Below, piece after piece: positions 38,866 through 47,901 of a stretch of DNA of 64,000 nt. Below the pieces are notes generated by a model. The model had not been told where the DNA came from. It saw only the letters and a program-made list of their open reading frames with translations, and made no database searches. Made by a program: the position numbers and the translations under genes. The stretch lies in NCBI RefSeq assembly GCF_000263715.2, contig NZ_CM001514.1, positions 3,475,674 through 3,539,673 on the forward strand. The letters are read 5' to 3'. Origin of the DNA: Pseudomonas synxantha BG33R. Its GTDB lineage: Bacteria > Pseudomonadota > Gammaproteobacteria > Pseudomonadales > Pseudomonadaceae. Position 1 is the stretch's first letter, and each line of letters opens with the position of its first letter.

Positions 38866-40695
38866 TTGAAGCGTCCTCTCCTTCTACTAACAAGTCTGGC
38901 CTTGAGCTTTGCTGCGAACGCGACGATTACCGAGAGCCACGGTTACGCGCAGTTCGGCTCACTCAAGTACCCGGCCAAATTCACCCATTACGATTGGGTA
39001 AACCCTGCAGCGCCCAAAGGCGGCACACTGCGGGTTATGGCCTTTGGCACCTTCGACACGCTCAACCCCTATACCTTCAAGGGCACCAGCCCGGTTTCCA
39101 CCGGCAATTTCCTGCAATACGGCGTCAATGAGCTGAACGAACCCTTGATGGTCGGCACCGGCCAGTACGCGCCGTCGGGCGACGAGCCCACTTCCAGCTA
39201 TGGCCTGATTGCCCAGTCGGTGGAATACAGCGAGGACCGCAGTTGGGTGGTGTTCAACCTGCGCCCCGAAGCGCGCTTTCACGACGGCAAGCCGATCACC
39301 GCCGCAGACGTGGCGTTTTCCTATCGCACGCTGTTGACCGAAGGCCATCCGCAATACCGTACGAGCCTGCAGGAAGTGGCCCGGGTCGATATTCTCAACC
39401 GCCACCGCATCCGTTTTGTATTCAAGCGCGCGGGCAACCCGTTGCTGATCCTGCGCCTGGGCGAACTGCCGGTGCTGCCCCAACACTATTGGAAGGACCG
39501 TGACTTCAAGGCCACCACCTTCGAGCCGCCGCTGGGCAGTGGACCGTACCGCATCACCAAGGTCGCCCCCGGGCGGCAGTTGGTGTTTGAACGGGTCAAG
39601 AATTACTGGGGCAAGGACCTGCCGGTCAACCGAGGCTTCTACAACTACGACAAGGTCGAGGTAGAGTTCTATCGCGACAGCGACGTGGCTTTTGAAGCCT
39701 TCAAGGCTGGTGAATTCGACATTTACATCGAGCATCAGGCCAAGAACTGGGCCACGGGCTACAACTTCCCGGCGGTCAATCGTGGCGATGTGATCAAGGC
39801 GCAGATTGCCCACCAGATCCCCACCCAGAGCCAGGGCCTGTTCATGAATACCCGGCGGCCCGCCTTCAGCCAGGCCAAGGTCCGCGAAGCCCTGGGGTTG
39901 ATGTTCGACTTCGAGTGGACCAACCGCACCCTGTTCAGCAGCGCCTACAAGCGTTCGGTGAGCTATTACCCCAACAGCGAATTCTCGGCCACCGGCCTGC
40001 CCGTGGGCCATGAGTGGCTGATGCTCTCGCCCTATCGCGACCAACTGCCGGCCGCACTGTTTACCCAGCCGTTCAGCCTGCCGCAGACCGACGGTCGCGG
40101 TATCCCCCGCGACACGCTGCGGCGCGCCCTGACACTGCTCGGCGAAGCCGGCTGGAAACTGTCGGGCCAACGCCTGCTCAACAAGGATGGGCAACCGCTG
40201 CGCCTGGAGATCCTGCTGGTCAACCCGAACCTTGAGCGCATCCTGCAACCTTATGTCGAAAATCTGACCCGCATCGGCATCGACGCCCGCTTGCGCACCG
40301 TCGACCGGGCACAGTACAAACAGCGCCTCGATCAATTCGATTTCGACATGATTCTGATGACCCTCAACCAGACCTTGAGCCCTGGTCTGGAGCAGTGGCA
40401 GTACTTTCACTCCAGCCAGGCCACGATCAAAGGCAGCAAGAACTACGCCGGCATCACCAACCCGGTGGTCGACCATCTGTTGGATCAACTGCTGGCGGCG
40501 CAGACCCGCGAAGAACAACTGGCGGCCGGCCGCGCCCTGGACCGCGTGCTGCTGTGGCAGCACTACAGCATTCCCAACTGGTACCTCAACTATCATCGCC
40601 TGGCGTACCGCAACCGGTTCGCCTTCGTTACCACGCCGCCCTATAGCCTGGGCCTGAGTGCGTGGTGGCTGAAAGCTTCGGAGAAAGCCCAATGA
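38866..40695 (+). CDS. nppA1: Periplasmic peptide-binding protein of Npp/Yej-type ABC importer
   Basis: 609 residues, family 5 extracellular solute-binding protein. It starts with TTG (MKRPLLLLTSLALSFAANA signal peptide); no ATG gives the signal peptide, so the TTG start is supported. Conserved features include AAPKGGTLRV near the mature N-terminus and FNLRPEARFHDGKPITAADVAFSY. In P. aeruginosa the orthologous operon (PA1811-PA1807, nppA1A2BCD) imports peptidyl-nucleoside antibiotics and small peptides. Its TGA overlaps the ATG of the second binding protein gene. Confidence 0.88.
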   Translation: MKRPLLLLTSLALSFAANATITESHGYAQFGSLKYPAKFTHYDWVNPAAPKGGTLRVMAFGTFDTLNPYTFKGTSPVSTGNFLQYGVNELNEPLMVGTGQYAPSGDEPTSSYGLIAQSVEYSEDRSWVVFNLRPEARFHDGKPITAADVAFSYRTLLTEGHPQYRTSLQEVARVDILNRHRIRFVFKRAGNPLLILRLGELPVLPQHYWKDRDFKATTFEPPLGSGPYRITKVAPGRQLVFERVKNYWGKDLPVNRGFYNYDKVEVEFYRDSDVAFEAFKAGEFDIYIEHQAKNWATGYNFPAVNRGDVIKAQIAHQIPTQSQGLFMNTRRPAFSQAKVREALGLMFDFEWTNRTLFSSAYKRSVSYYPNSEFSATGLPVGHEWLMLSPYRDQLPAALFTQPFSLPQTDGRGIPRDTLRRALTLLGEAGWKLSGQRLLNKDGQPLRLEILLVNPNLERILQPYVENLTRIGIDARLRTVDRAQYKQRLDQFDFDMILMTLNQTLSPGLEQWQYFHSSQATIKGSKNYAGITNPVVDHLLDQLLAAQTREEQLAAGRALDRVLLWQHYSIPNWYLNYHRLAYRNRFAFVTTPPYSLGLSAWWLKASEKAQ

Positions 40696-42530
40696 TGTCT
40701 TTGCGTACTACCCTGCTCGCCAGCCTGTTGCTGTGCACCGCGGCCCAAGCCGCCCCGCAACACGCGCTGACCCTCTACAACGAGCCCCCCAAATACCCCG
40801 CCGACTTCAAGCATTTCGACTACGTCAACCCCGACGCCCCCAAAGGCGGCACCTTCCGCGAATCGGCCATGGGCGGCTTCGACAGCCTCAACCCCTACAT
40901 CAGCAAGGGTGTGCCGGCGGATAACCTGCCGTTGATCTACGACACCCTGGCCATGCAAAGCCTGGACGAGCCCATTACCGAATACGGGCTGGTGGCGGGC
41001 AAAATCGAAAAAGCCCCGGACAACAGCTGGGTGCGTTTCTACCTGCGCCCCGAAGCGCGCTTCCACGATGGCCATCCGATGCGCGCCGAGGACGTGGTGT
41101 TTACCTTCCAGACCCTGATCAAGGACGGTAACCCGCTTTATCGCAACTACTACGCCGATGTCGACGAAGTGGTGGCCGAAGACCCGTTGCGTGTGCTGTT
41201 CAAGTTCAAGCGCACCAACAACCGCGAATTGCCGCTGATACTCGGGCAGTTGCCGGTACTGCCCAAGCACTGGTGGGCGACCCGCGACTTTTCCAAGGGC
41301 AACCTGGAAGCTCCCCTGGGCAGCGGGCCTTACCAAGTGGCGCAGGTCAAACCCGGACGCATGATTCGCTACGAGCGGGTCAAGGACTACTGGGCCAAGG
41401 ACCTGCCGGTCAACAAGGGTTTCTACAATTTCGACACCCGCATCACGGATTACTACCGTGACAGCACCGTGTCCCTGGAGGCCTTGAAGGCCGGGCAGTT
41501 CGATTACTGGCTGGAGTTCAGCGCAAAGAACTGGGCCAACGCCTACAACATTCCAGCGGTGACCCAGGGCCGACTGATCAAGGAAGAGATTCCCAACGGC
41601 AACCCCACCGGCATGCAGGGCTTTGTGTTCAATATGCGCAAGCCGATGTTCCAGGATGTGCGCGTGCGCAAGGCCATCAGCCTGTTGCTGGATTTCGAAT
41701 GGAGCAATAAGCAGCTGTTCAACGGCGCGTACACCCGAACCCGCAGCTATTTCGAAAACTCGGAAATGGCCGCCACCGGTTTACCTGGCCCGGATGAACT
41801 GGCGATCCTTGAGCCTTTGCGCGACAAGATCCCGCCCGAAGTCTTCACTCAGGCGTTCGAACCTTCCAAAACCGACGGCAGCGGCATGATCCGCACCCAG
41901 CAGCGTGAGGCTTACCAACTGCTGCAAGAGGCAGGCTGGAAGATCGTCGACGACAAGATGGTCGATACCACCGGCAAGCCGGTGACTATTGAATTCCTGC
42001 TGGCCCAGACCGAATTCGAACGCATCCTGCTGCCGTTCAAGCGCAACCTGTCCGACCTGGGCATCGACCTGGTGATTCGCCGAGTGGATGTCTCGCAGTT
42101 CGTCAACCGCCTGCGCTCACGGGATTTCGACATGCTGGTGGGCAGCTTCCCACAGTCCACCTCGCCCGGTAACGAGCAGCGCGAATTCTGGAAATCCTCC
42201 AGCGCCGACAAGCCCGGCAGCCGTAACTACATGGGTCTCAAGGATCCGGCCGTTGACCAACTGGTCGAAGAGCTGATCGATGCCGGCTCGCGCCAAAGCC
42301 TGATTGCCCACGCCAGGGCGCTCGACCGCGTACTCCAGTTTGGTTACTACGTGGTGCCCAACTGGCACATCAAGACCTTCCGCGTGGCGTACTGGGACCA
42401 CTTGGGTCATCCCAAGGTCTCGCCACGCTACGACGTGGGCACGGCCACCTGGTGGGCCAAACCCGATGTCAAACCGGCGGTCTCCCTGGACACCACACAA
42501 AACGCCGATGCGGCGAGCGGAGGCGATTGA
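40692..42530 (+). CDS. nppA2: Second periplasmic peptide-binding protein of the Npp importer
   Basis: 612 residues starting MMSLRTTLLASLLLCTAAQA (signal peptide). It is a clear paralogue of the preceding protein along its whole length (DAPKGGTFRESAMGG versus AAPKGGTLRVMAFGT; PEARFHDGHPMRAEDVVF). It overlaps nppA1 by four bases and abuts the permease gene with no gap. Two binding proteins feeding one permease suggests a wider substrate range. The E. coli YejA pattern is the alternative name for this family. Confidence 0.88.
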   Translation: MMSLRTTLLASLLLCTAAQAAPQHALTLYNEPPKYPADFKHFDYVNPDAPKGGTFRESAMGGFDSLNPYISKGVPADNLPLIYDTLAMQSLDEPITEYGLVAGKIEKAPDNSWVRFYLRPEARFHDGHPMRAEDVVFTFQTLIKDGNPLYRNYYADVDEVVAEDPLRVLFKFKRTNNRELPLILGQLPVLPKHWWATRDFSKGNLEAPLGSGPYQVAQVKPGRMIRYERVKDYWAKDLPVNKGFYNFDTRITDYYRDSTVSLEALKAGQFDYWLEFSAKNWANAYNIPAVTQGRLIKEEIPNGNPTGMQGFVFNMRKPMFQDVRVRKAISLLLDFEWSNKQLFNGAYTRTRSYFENSEMAATGLPGPDELAILEPLRDKIPPEVFTQAFEPSKTDGSGMIRTQQREAYQLLQEAGWKIVDDKMVDTTGKPVTIEFLLAQTEFERILLPFKRNLSDLGIDLVIRRVDVSQFVNRLRSRDFDMLVGSFPQSTSPGNEQREFWKSSSADKPGSRNYMGLKDPAVDQLVEELIDAGSRQSLIAHARALDRVLQFGYYVVPNWHIKTFRVAYWDHLGHPKVSPRYDVGTATWWAKPDVKPAVSLDTTQNADAASGGD

Positions 42531-43604
42531 ATGCTGGCCTATATTGTTCGCCGCCTGTTGCTGATCATTCCCACGCTGTTCGGGATTCTGCTGATCAATT
42601 TCGTCATCATCCAGGCCGCCCCCGGCGGGCCGGTGGAGCAAATGATCGCCAAGCTGGAAGGCTTCGACGGCGCCACCAGCCGCATTGCCGGGGGCGGGGC
42701 CGAAGTCGCGGTGGCCGGCTCCAGCTACCGTGGCGCCCAAGGCCTGGACCCGGCGCTGATCAAGGAAATCGAAAAGATGTACGGCTTCGACAAATCGGCG
42801 CCGGAACGCTTGTGGATCATGGTCAAGAACTACGCACGGCTGGATTTTGGCGACAGTTTTTTTCGTGACGCCAAGGTCATCGACCTGATCAAGGAAAAGA
42901 TGCCGGTGTCCATTTCCCTCGGGTTATGGAGCACCCTGATCATGTACCTGGTGTCGATCCCTCTGGGGATCGCCAAGGCCACGCGACACGGCAGCCACTT
43001 CGATGTGTGGACCAGCTCGGCCATCATCGTCGGCTATGCGATTCCGGCGTTCCTGTTTGCGATCTTGCTGATCGTGGTGTTTGCCGGCGGCAGTTATTTC
43101 GACTGGTTCCCCTTGCGCGGGCTGACCTCCAACAACTTCGACGAGTTGAGCGTTGGCGGCAAGATCCTCGATTACTTCTGGCACCTGGCGCTGCCTGTCA
43201 CCGCACTGGTGATCGGCAACTTCGCGACCATGACCCTGCTGACCAAGAACAGCTTTCTCGACGAGATCAACAAGCAATACGTGGTCACCGCCAAGGCCAA
43301 AGGGCTGACCAACCACCGCGTGCTCTACGGCCACGTCTTCCGCAATGCGATGCTGCTGGTGATCGCCGGCTTCCCCTCGGCGTTCATCGGCATCTTCTTT
43401 ACCGGCTCGCTGCTGGTGGAGGTGATCTTCTCCCTCGACGGCCTGGGCCTGATGAGCTTTGAAGCGGCCATCAACCGCGACTATCCGGTGGTATTCGGCA
43501 CGCTGTTTATCTTCACCCTGCTGGGACTGGTCGTGAAACTGATCGGTGACCTCACCTATACCCTGGTCGATCCGCGTATCGACTTCGCCAGCCGGGAGCA
43601 TTGA
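42531..43604 (+). CDS. nppB: ABC importer permease (YejB/NppB-like)
   Basis: 357 residues, inner-membrane permease with about six helices. An N-terminal helix [24 protein letters not shown] is followed by a large periplasmic loop rich in Gly ([15 protein letters not shown]). The EAA-type cytoplasmic loop around [24 protein letters not shown] contacts the ATPase. The ATG directly follows the stop of nppA2. Confidence 0.9.
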   Translation: MLAYIVRRLLLIIPTLFGILLINFVIIQAAPGGPVEQMIAKLEGFDGATSRIAGGGAEVAVAGSSYRGAQGLDPALIKEIEKMYGFDKSAPERLWIMVKNYARLDFGDSFFRDAKVIDLIKEKMPVSISLGLWSTLIMYLVSIPLGIAKATRHGSHFDVWTSSAIIVGYAIPAFLFAILLIVVFAGGSYFDWFPLRGLTSNNFDELSVGGKILDYFWHLALPVTALVIGNFATMTLLTKNSFLDEINKQYVVTAKAKGLTNHRVLYGHVFRNAMLLVIAGFPSAFIGIFFTGSLLVEVIFSLDGLGLMSFEAAINRDYPVVFGTLFIFTLLGLVVKLIGDLTYTLVDPRIDFASREH

Positions 43605-43605
43605 G

Positions 43606-44625
43606 ATGAACCTGTCCCCCCTCAATCGCCGCCGGTTCGAGCGGTTCAAGGCCAACAAACGTGGCTGGTGGTCGCTGTGGCTGTTCCTGATCCTGTTCGG
43701 GCTGAGCCTGGGCGCCGAGCTGATCGCCAACGACAAACCCCTGGCCGTACATTACGACGGCGACTGGTATTTCCCGGCGCTCAAGCGCTACCCCGAGACC
43801 ACCTTCGGCGGCGAATTCCCCCTGGAAGCCAACTACAAGAGCCCGTATATCCAGGAACTGCTCAAGGCCAAGGACGCCTGGACCTTGTGGGCGCCGATCC
43901 CGTTCAGCTACCAGAGCATCAACTACGACCTGAAGGTCCCCGCCCCTGCGCCCCCTTCAAGCGTGAACCTGCTGGGTACCGATGACCAGGGGCGTGACGT
44001 GCTGGCGCGGGTGATCTACGGCTTTCGCGTATCGGTGCTGTTTGCCCTGACCCTGACCGTGCTCAGCTCGATCATCGGCGTGATTGCCGGCGCGTTGCAG
44101 GGGTTCTATGGCGGCTGGGTCGACCTGGCCGGGCAGCGCTTTCTGGAGATCTGGTCGGGGCTGCCGGTGCTCTACCTGCTGATCATCCTCGCCAGTTTCG
44201 TGCAGCCCAACTTCTGGTGGCTGCTGGGGATCATGCTGCTGTTTTCCTGGATGAGCCTGGTGGATGTGGTGCGCGCCGAGTTCCTGCGCGGGCGCAACCT
44301 TGAGTACGTGCGCGCAGCGCGGGCGCTGGGCATGCAGAACGGCGCGATCATGTTCCGCCATATCCTGCCCAATGCGATGGTCTCGACCATGACCTTTCTG
44401 CCGTTCATCCTTACCGGCGCCATCGGCACCCTCACCGCCCTGGATTTCCTTGGCTTCGGCCTGCCGGCGGGTTCGCCGTCGCTGGGTGAATTGGTGGCCC
44501 AGGGTAAATCCAACCTGCAAGCGCCGTGGCTGGGCATGAGTGCCTTTGCCGTACTGGCGATCATGTTGAGCCTGCTGGTGTTTATCGGCGAGTCCGCTCG
44601 CGATGCGTTCGACCCGAGGAAATGA
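43606..44625 (+). CDS. nppC: ABC importer permease (YejE/NppC-like)
   Basis: 339 residues starting MNLSPLNRRRFERF, with GGGAGCATTGAG before the ATG. A first helix (WWSLWLFLILFGLSLGAEL), a periplasmic segment, then the permease core with EAA loop EYVRAARALGMQNGAIMFRHILPNAM. It pairs with NppB to form the channel. A single base separates its ATG from the preceding stop. Confidence 0.9.
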   Translation: MNLSPLNRRRFERFKANKRGWWSLWLFLILFGLSLGAELIANDKPLAVHYDGDWYFPALKRYPETTFGGEFPLEANYKSPYIQELLKAKDAWTLWAPIPFSYQSINYDLKVPAPAPPSSVNLLGTDDQGRDVLARVIYGFRVSVLFALTLTVLSSIIGVIAGALQGFYGGWVDLAGQRFLEIWSGLPVLYLLIILASFVQPNFWWLLGIMLLFSWMSLVDVVRAEFLRGRNLEYVRAARALGMQNGAIMFRHILPNAMVSTMTFLPFILTGAIGTLTALDFLGFGLPAGSPSLGELVAQGKSNLQAPWLGMSAFAVLAIMLSLLVFIGESARDAFDPRK

Positions 44626-44626
44626 G

Positions 44627-46228
44627 ATGAATCCGGACAATCTGATTGAAATCCGTGACCTCAGTGTCGAGTTTGTCACCGGTGAACATCACCACCGCGT
44701 GGTCAACCAGGTGAGCTTTGACATCAAGCGGGGTGAGACCCTGGCGCTGGTCGGCGAAAGCGGCTCCGGAAAGTCGGTAACGGCCCACTCGATCCTGCGG
44801 CTGCTGCCCTACCCGTTGGCGCGACACCCGAGCGGCACTATCGAATACGCCGGGCAAGACCTGCTGACCCTTAAAGAAAAGACCCTGCGGCATATTCGCG
44901 GCAACCGCATTGCAATGATCTTTCAGGAGCCGATGACCTCGTTGAACCCGCTGCACTCCATCGAGAAGCAGATCAACGAAGTACTCGGCCTGCACAAGGG
45001 CCTGACGGGCAAGGTCGCTACCCGGCGCACCCTGGAGTTGCTGGAGCTGGTGGGCATCCCCGAACCGCACAAACGCCTCAAGGCGCTGCCCCACGAATTA
45101 TCCGGTGGCCAGCGCCAGCGGGTGATGATCGCCATGGCGTTGGCCAATGAGCCGGAGCTGCTGATCGCCGATGAGCCGACCACGGCCCTGGATGTCACCG
45201 TGCAGTTGAAGATCCTGGAGTTGCTCAAGGAGTTGCAGGCGCGGCTGGGCATGGCGCTGTTGCTGATCAGCCACGACCTCAACCTGGTGCGACGCATCGC
45301 CCATCGCGTGTGCGTGATGCAGCAAGGTTGCATCGTGGAGCAGGCCGAGTGCGAAACATTGTTCCAGTCGCCCCAGCACCCCTACACCCAGGAATTATTG
45401 GCAGCAGAGCCCAGCGGCGGCCCGGCCGGCAATGAGGTCGGCCCAGCGTTGCTGGAAGTAGACGACCTGAAAGTCTGGTTCCCGATCAAGAAGGGCTTTT
45501 TGCGCAACACCGTGGATTACGTCAAGGCGGTGGACGGCATCAACTTCAGCCTGCCCCAGGGGCAAACCCTGGGCATCGTCGGTGAAAGTGGCTCGGGCAA
45601 GTCCACCCTGGGCCTGGCGATTTTGCGCCTGATCGGCAGCAAGGGCGGGATACGCTTCGAAGGCCAGCAACTGGACACGCTTACCCAGCAACAGGTGCGG
45701 CCGTTGCGCCGGGAAATGCAGGTGGTGTTCCAGGACCCGTTCGGCAGCCTGAGCCCGCGCATGTGCGTCAGCGAAATCGTCGGCGAGGGCTTGCGTATCC
45801 ACAAGATGGGCACGCCTGACGAGCAGGAAGCAGCGATTATCGCAGCGCTCAGGGAAGTGGGCCTGGACCCCGAATCCCGTCATCGCTACCCCCACGAATT
45901 CTCCGGTGGCCAACGCCAACGTATCGCCATCGCCCGCGCCCTGGTGCTCAAGCCGCGCCTGATTTTGCTGGACGAGCCCACCTCCGCCCTGGACCGCACG
46001 GTACAACGCCAGGTGGTTGAGTTGCTGCGCGGCTTGCAGGCCAAGTACAACCTGACGTACCTGTTTATCAGCCATGACCTGGCGGTGGTGAAGGCGCTCA
46101 GCCACCAACTGATGGTGGTCAAGCAAGGCCAGGTGGTGGAGCAAGGCGATGCCAAGGCGATTTTTGCCGACCCACAACATGCCTACACCCGCCAGTTGCT
46201 CAAGGCCGCCTTTTTGGTACCTGCCTGA
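44627..46228 (+). CDS. nppD: ABC importer ATP-binding protein with two ATPase domains (YejF/NppD-like)
   Basis: 533 residues containing two nucleotide-binding domains in tandem. Each has Walker A GESGSGKS (about residues 44 and 320) and signature LSGGQRQR/FSGGQRQR, followed by Walker B ADEPTTALD and LDEPTSALD. It powers the peptide importer and is encoded last in the five-gene operon with no gap. The DppD/OppF-type C-terminal extension is present after each domain. Nothing appears defective. Confidence 0.93.
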   Translation: MNPDNLIEIRDLSVEFVTGEHHHRVVNQVSFDIKRGETLALVGESGSGKSVTAHSILRLLPYPLARHPSGTIEYAGQDLLTLKEKTLRHIRGNRIAMIFQEPMTSLNPLHSIEKQINEVLGLHKGLTGKVATRRTLELLELVGIPEPHKRLKALPHELSGGQRQRVMIAMALANEPELLIADEPTTALDVTVQLKILELLKELQARLGMALLLISHDLNLVRRIAHRVCVMQQGCIVEQAECETLFQSPQHPYTQELLAAEPSGGPAGNEVGPALLEVDDLKVWFPIKKGFLRNTVDYVKAVDGINFSLPQGQTLGIVGESGSGKSTLGLAILRLIGSKGGIRFEGQQLDTLTQQQVRPLRREMQVVFQDPFGSLSPRMCVSEIVGEGLRIHKMGTPDEQEAAIIAALREVGLDPESRHRYPHEFSGGQRQRIAIARALVLKPRLILLDEPTSALDRTVQRQVVELLRGLQAKYNLTYLFISHDLAVVKALSHQLMVVKQGQVVEQGDAKAIFADPQHAYTRQLLKAAFLVPA

Positions 46229-46305
46229 CATCACATCAAGGCTGACGCCACGGGCGGTGTGTGTAAAGATCAGCCCTCGATCTCTCAAGGGATGGAACCA
46301 CCGCC

Positions 46306-47199
46306 ATGTCGCTGAACACCACTGCCCGCCCCGCTCAGGCGCCTTGTTTCTGGCGTGACGAACGCGTGCCGTTTATCGAGGCGCGCACCATTGCCGACGG
46401 GCGCAAGGTTACCTATACCCGGCACGCCCATGAGCACTTTTCCATCGGTGCGATCACCACCGGGCGCAGCTATTACCACTACGGCACACAAACGTTCGAG
46501 ATCAGCGCTGGCACCGTGGTGCTGATGAACCCCGGCGACGTGCACGCCTGTAACCCTATCCAGAATGAGCATTGGTCCTATCATATGCTCTACCTGGATA
46601 CACCCTGGCTGACCGACCTGCAGCACCAGTTGGGTTTCAGCACCGACCAGGGTTATCGCCCGTTCAGCACCCCCTATACCCGAGACGTCTCGCTGTATAA
46701 CGGCTTATTGGCGTTGTACCGACTGTTGGTGGATGAGCAGGCCGAACTGCTGCACAAACAGAGCGCGCTGGTAGGTTACTTCAGCGAAGTCCAGCAGCGT
46801 TTGAACCCGTCGCTTACGCCGATACGAGAGGTCAATCACAAGCTGGAGCGTGCGGCGGACTTCATCCGTGAACACTGCACCGAGGCGTTGAAGCTGGAGG
46901 ACATTTGCCTGGCGGCCGAGCTGTCGCCGTCGTACCTGATTCGCGCGTTCAAGCAATATTACGGGCTGACACCCCATGCCTTCCTGGTCAATCGCCGTAT
47001 CCAGTTCGCCCGCGCTCGATTGCGCGACGGCGAACTGATTGCCGATGTCGCCCTGGCCGCAGGCTTTGCCGACCAGGCGCACTTCCAGCGCACGTTCAAA
47101 CAACACTTTGCCGCCACGCCCGGGCAGTACCGCGAGAACCTCAAGCCATCAGCAAATAACCCACACTGGCCACCAGCAACGCGGCCATTGAGCGGTTGA
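46306..47199 (+). CDS. AraC-family regulator, probably of the adjacent LysE exporter
   Basis: 297 residues: an N-terminal cupin-like ligand domain (about 10-160; HAHEHFSIGAITTGRS, LMNPGDVHACNP) and a C-terminal double helix-turn-helix (about 185-285; LSPSYLIRAFKQYYGLTPHAFLVNRR, DVALAAGFADQAHFQRTFKQHF). Its last 19 codons overlap the 3' end of the lysE-type gene on the opposite strand by 59 bp. AraC-LysE pairs of this type are common, and the regulator is expected to sense the exported amino acid. Confidence 0.9.
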   Translation: MSLNTTARPAQAPCFWRDERVPFIEARTIADGRKVTYTRHAHEHFSIGAITTGRSYYHYGTQTFEISAGTVVLMNPGDVHACNPIQNEHWSYHMLYLDTPWLTDLQHQLGFSTDQGYRPFSTPYTRDVSLYNGLLALYRLLVDEQAELLHKQSALVGYFSEVQQRLNPSLTPIREVNHKLERAADFIREHCTEALKLEDICLAAELSPSYLIRAFKQYYGLTPHAFLVNRRIQFARARLRDGELIADVALAAGFADQAHFQRTFKQHFAATPGQYRENLKPSANNPHWPPATRPLSG

Positions 47200-47728
47200 A
47201 CAGGCGCACGCCCTGCGGGTTGTTCAAGTAGCGACGCAAGAACGTCCCGGCATACGCCCAGCACGCCACCGACAGGTAGCAAATCACCAGGTAAAGCGCC
47301 GCAAACAGCCATACCTGCCCCGCATCGCCATCGGCCACGAACAACCCCATCCCGGCCACGCAGGCCAGCCAGGCTTTGGGGTTGAGCCATTGCATGATCG
47401 CGCCGTACAGCATCGATGGCGCGGTAGCGGCGCCTTCAGCGTCAAGGCGACCGTCATCCATCGCCAGTTTCCAAGCCATATACAACAGGAAAGCCACCCC
47501 GCCCCACTGGATTACCTGAGTCAGTATCGGCCAGCGCACCAGCACTTCATGCAGCCCCAGGCCGATCAGCACCAGCAGTAAAGTGAAGCCGACTGCCGCG
47601 CCGAACACATGTTTCTGGCTGGCGGCAAAGCCAAAGCGTGCACCGCTGCTCAGGGCAACCACATTGACCGGCCCAGGGGTGATGGAGGTGGCCAGGGCGA
47701 AAGCGGCCATGGAAATGATCAAGCTCAT
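47141..47728 (-). CDS. LysE/RhtB-family amino acid exporter
   Basis: 195 residues with about six membrane helices. It has the N-terminal family motif ITPGPVNVVALSSGARFGF (residues about 16-34), then hydrophobic blocks and KAWLACVAGMGLF. It exports amino acids or related small molecules from the inner membrane; the substrate is unknown. Convergent and overlapping with the AraC gene, which suggests paired control. Confidence 0.9.
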   Translation of the reverse strand: MSLIISMAAFALATSITPGPVNVVALSSGARFGFAASQKHVFGAAVGFTLLLVLIGLGLHEVLVRWPILTQVIQWGGVAFLLYMAWKLAMDDGRLDAEGAATAPSMLYGAIMQWLNPKAWLACVAGMGLFVADGDAGQVWLFAALYLVICYLSVACWAYAGTFLRRYLNNPQGVRLFNRSMAALLVASVGYLLMA

Positions 47729-47901
47729 TGCAGTCCCTTCTTGTTATGTCAAACACAGGTGACTTCACGGTAAAGGCTCAGACACTGCGGATATTGAACA
47801 AAATGCCCCTTGGTGAACATTTGTGGTGATTCTGTAAAGGCGTGATTCCAGGCCACCTATCTCGGTTAAGGTAGGCGCCCTTTGGCCTTGACTCACTCTT
47901 C

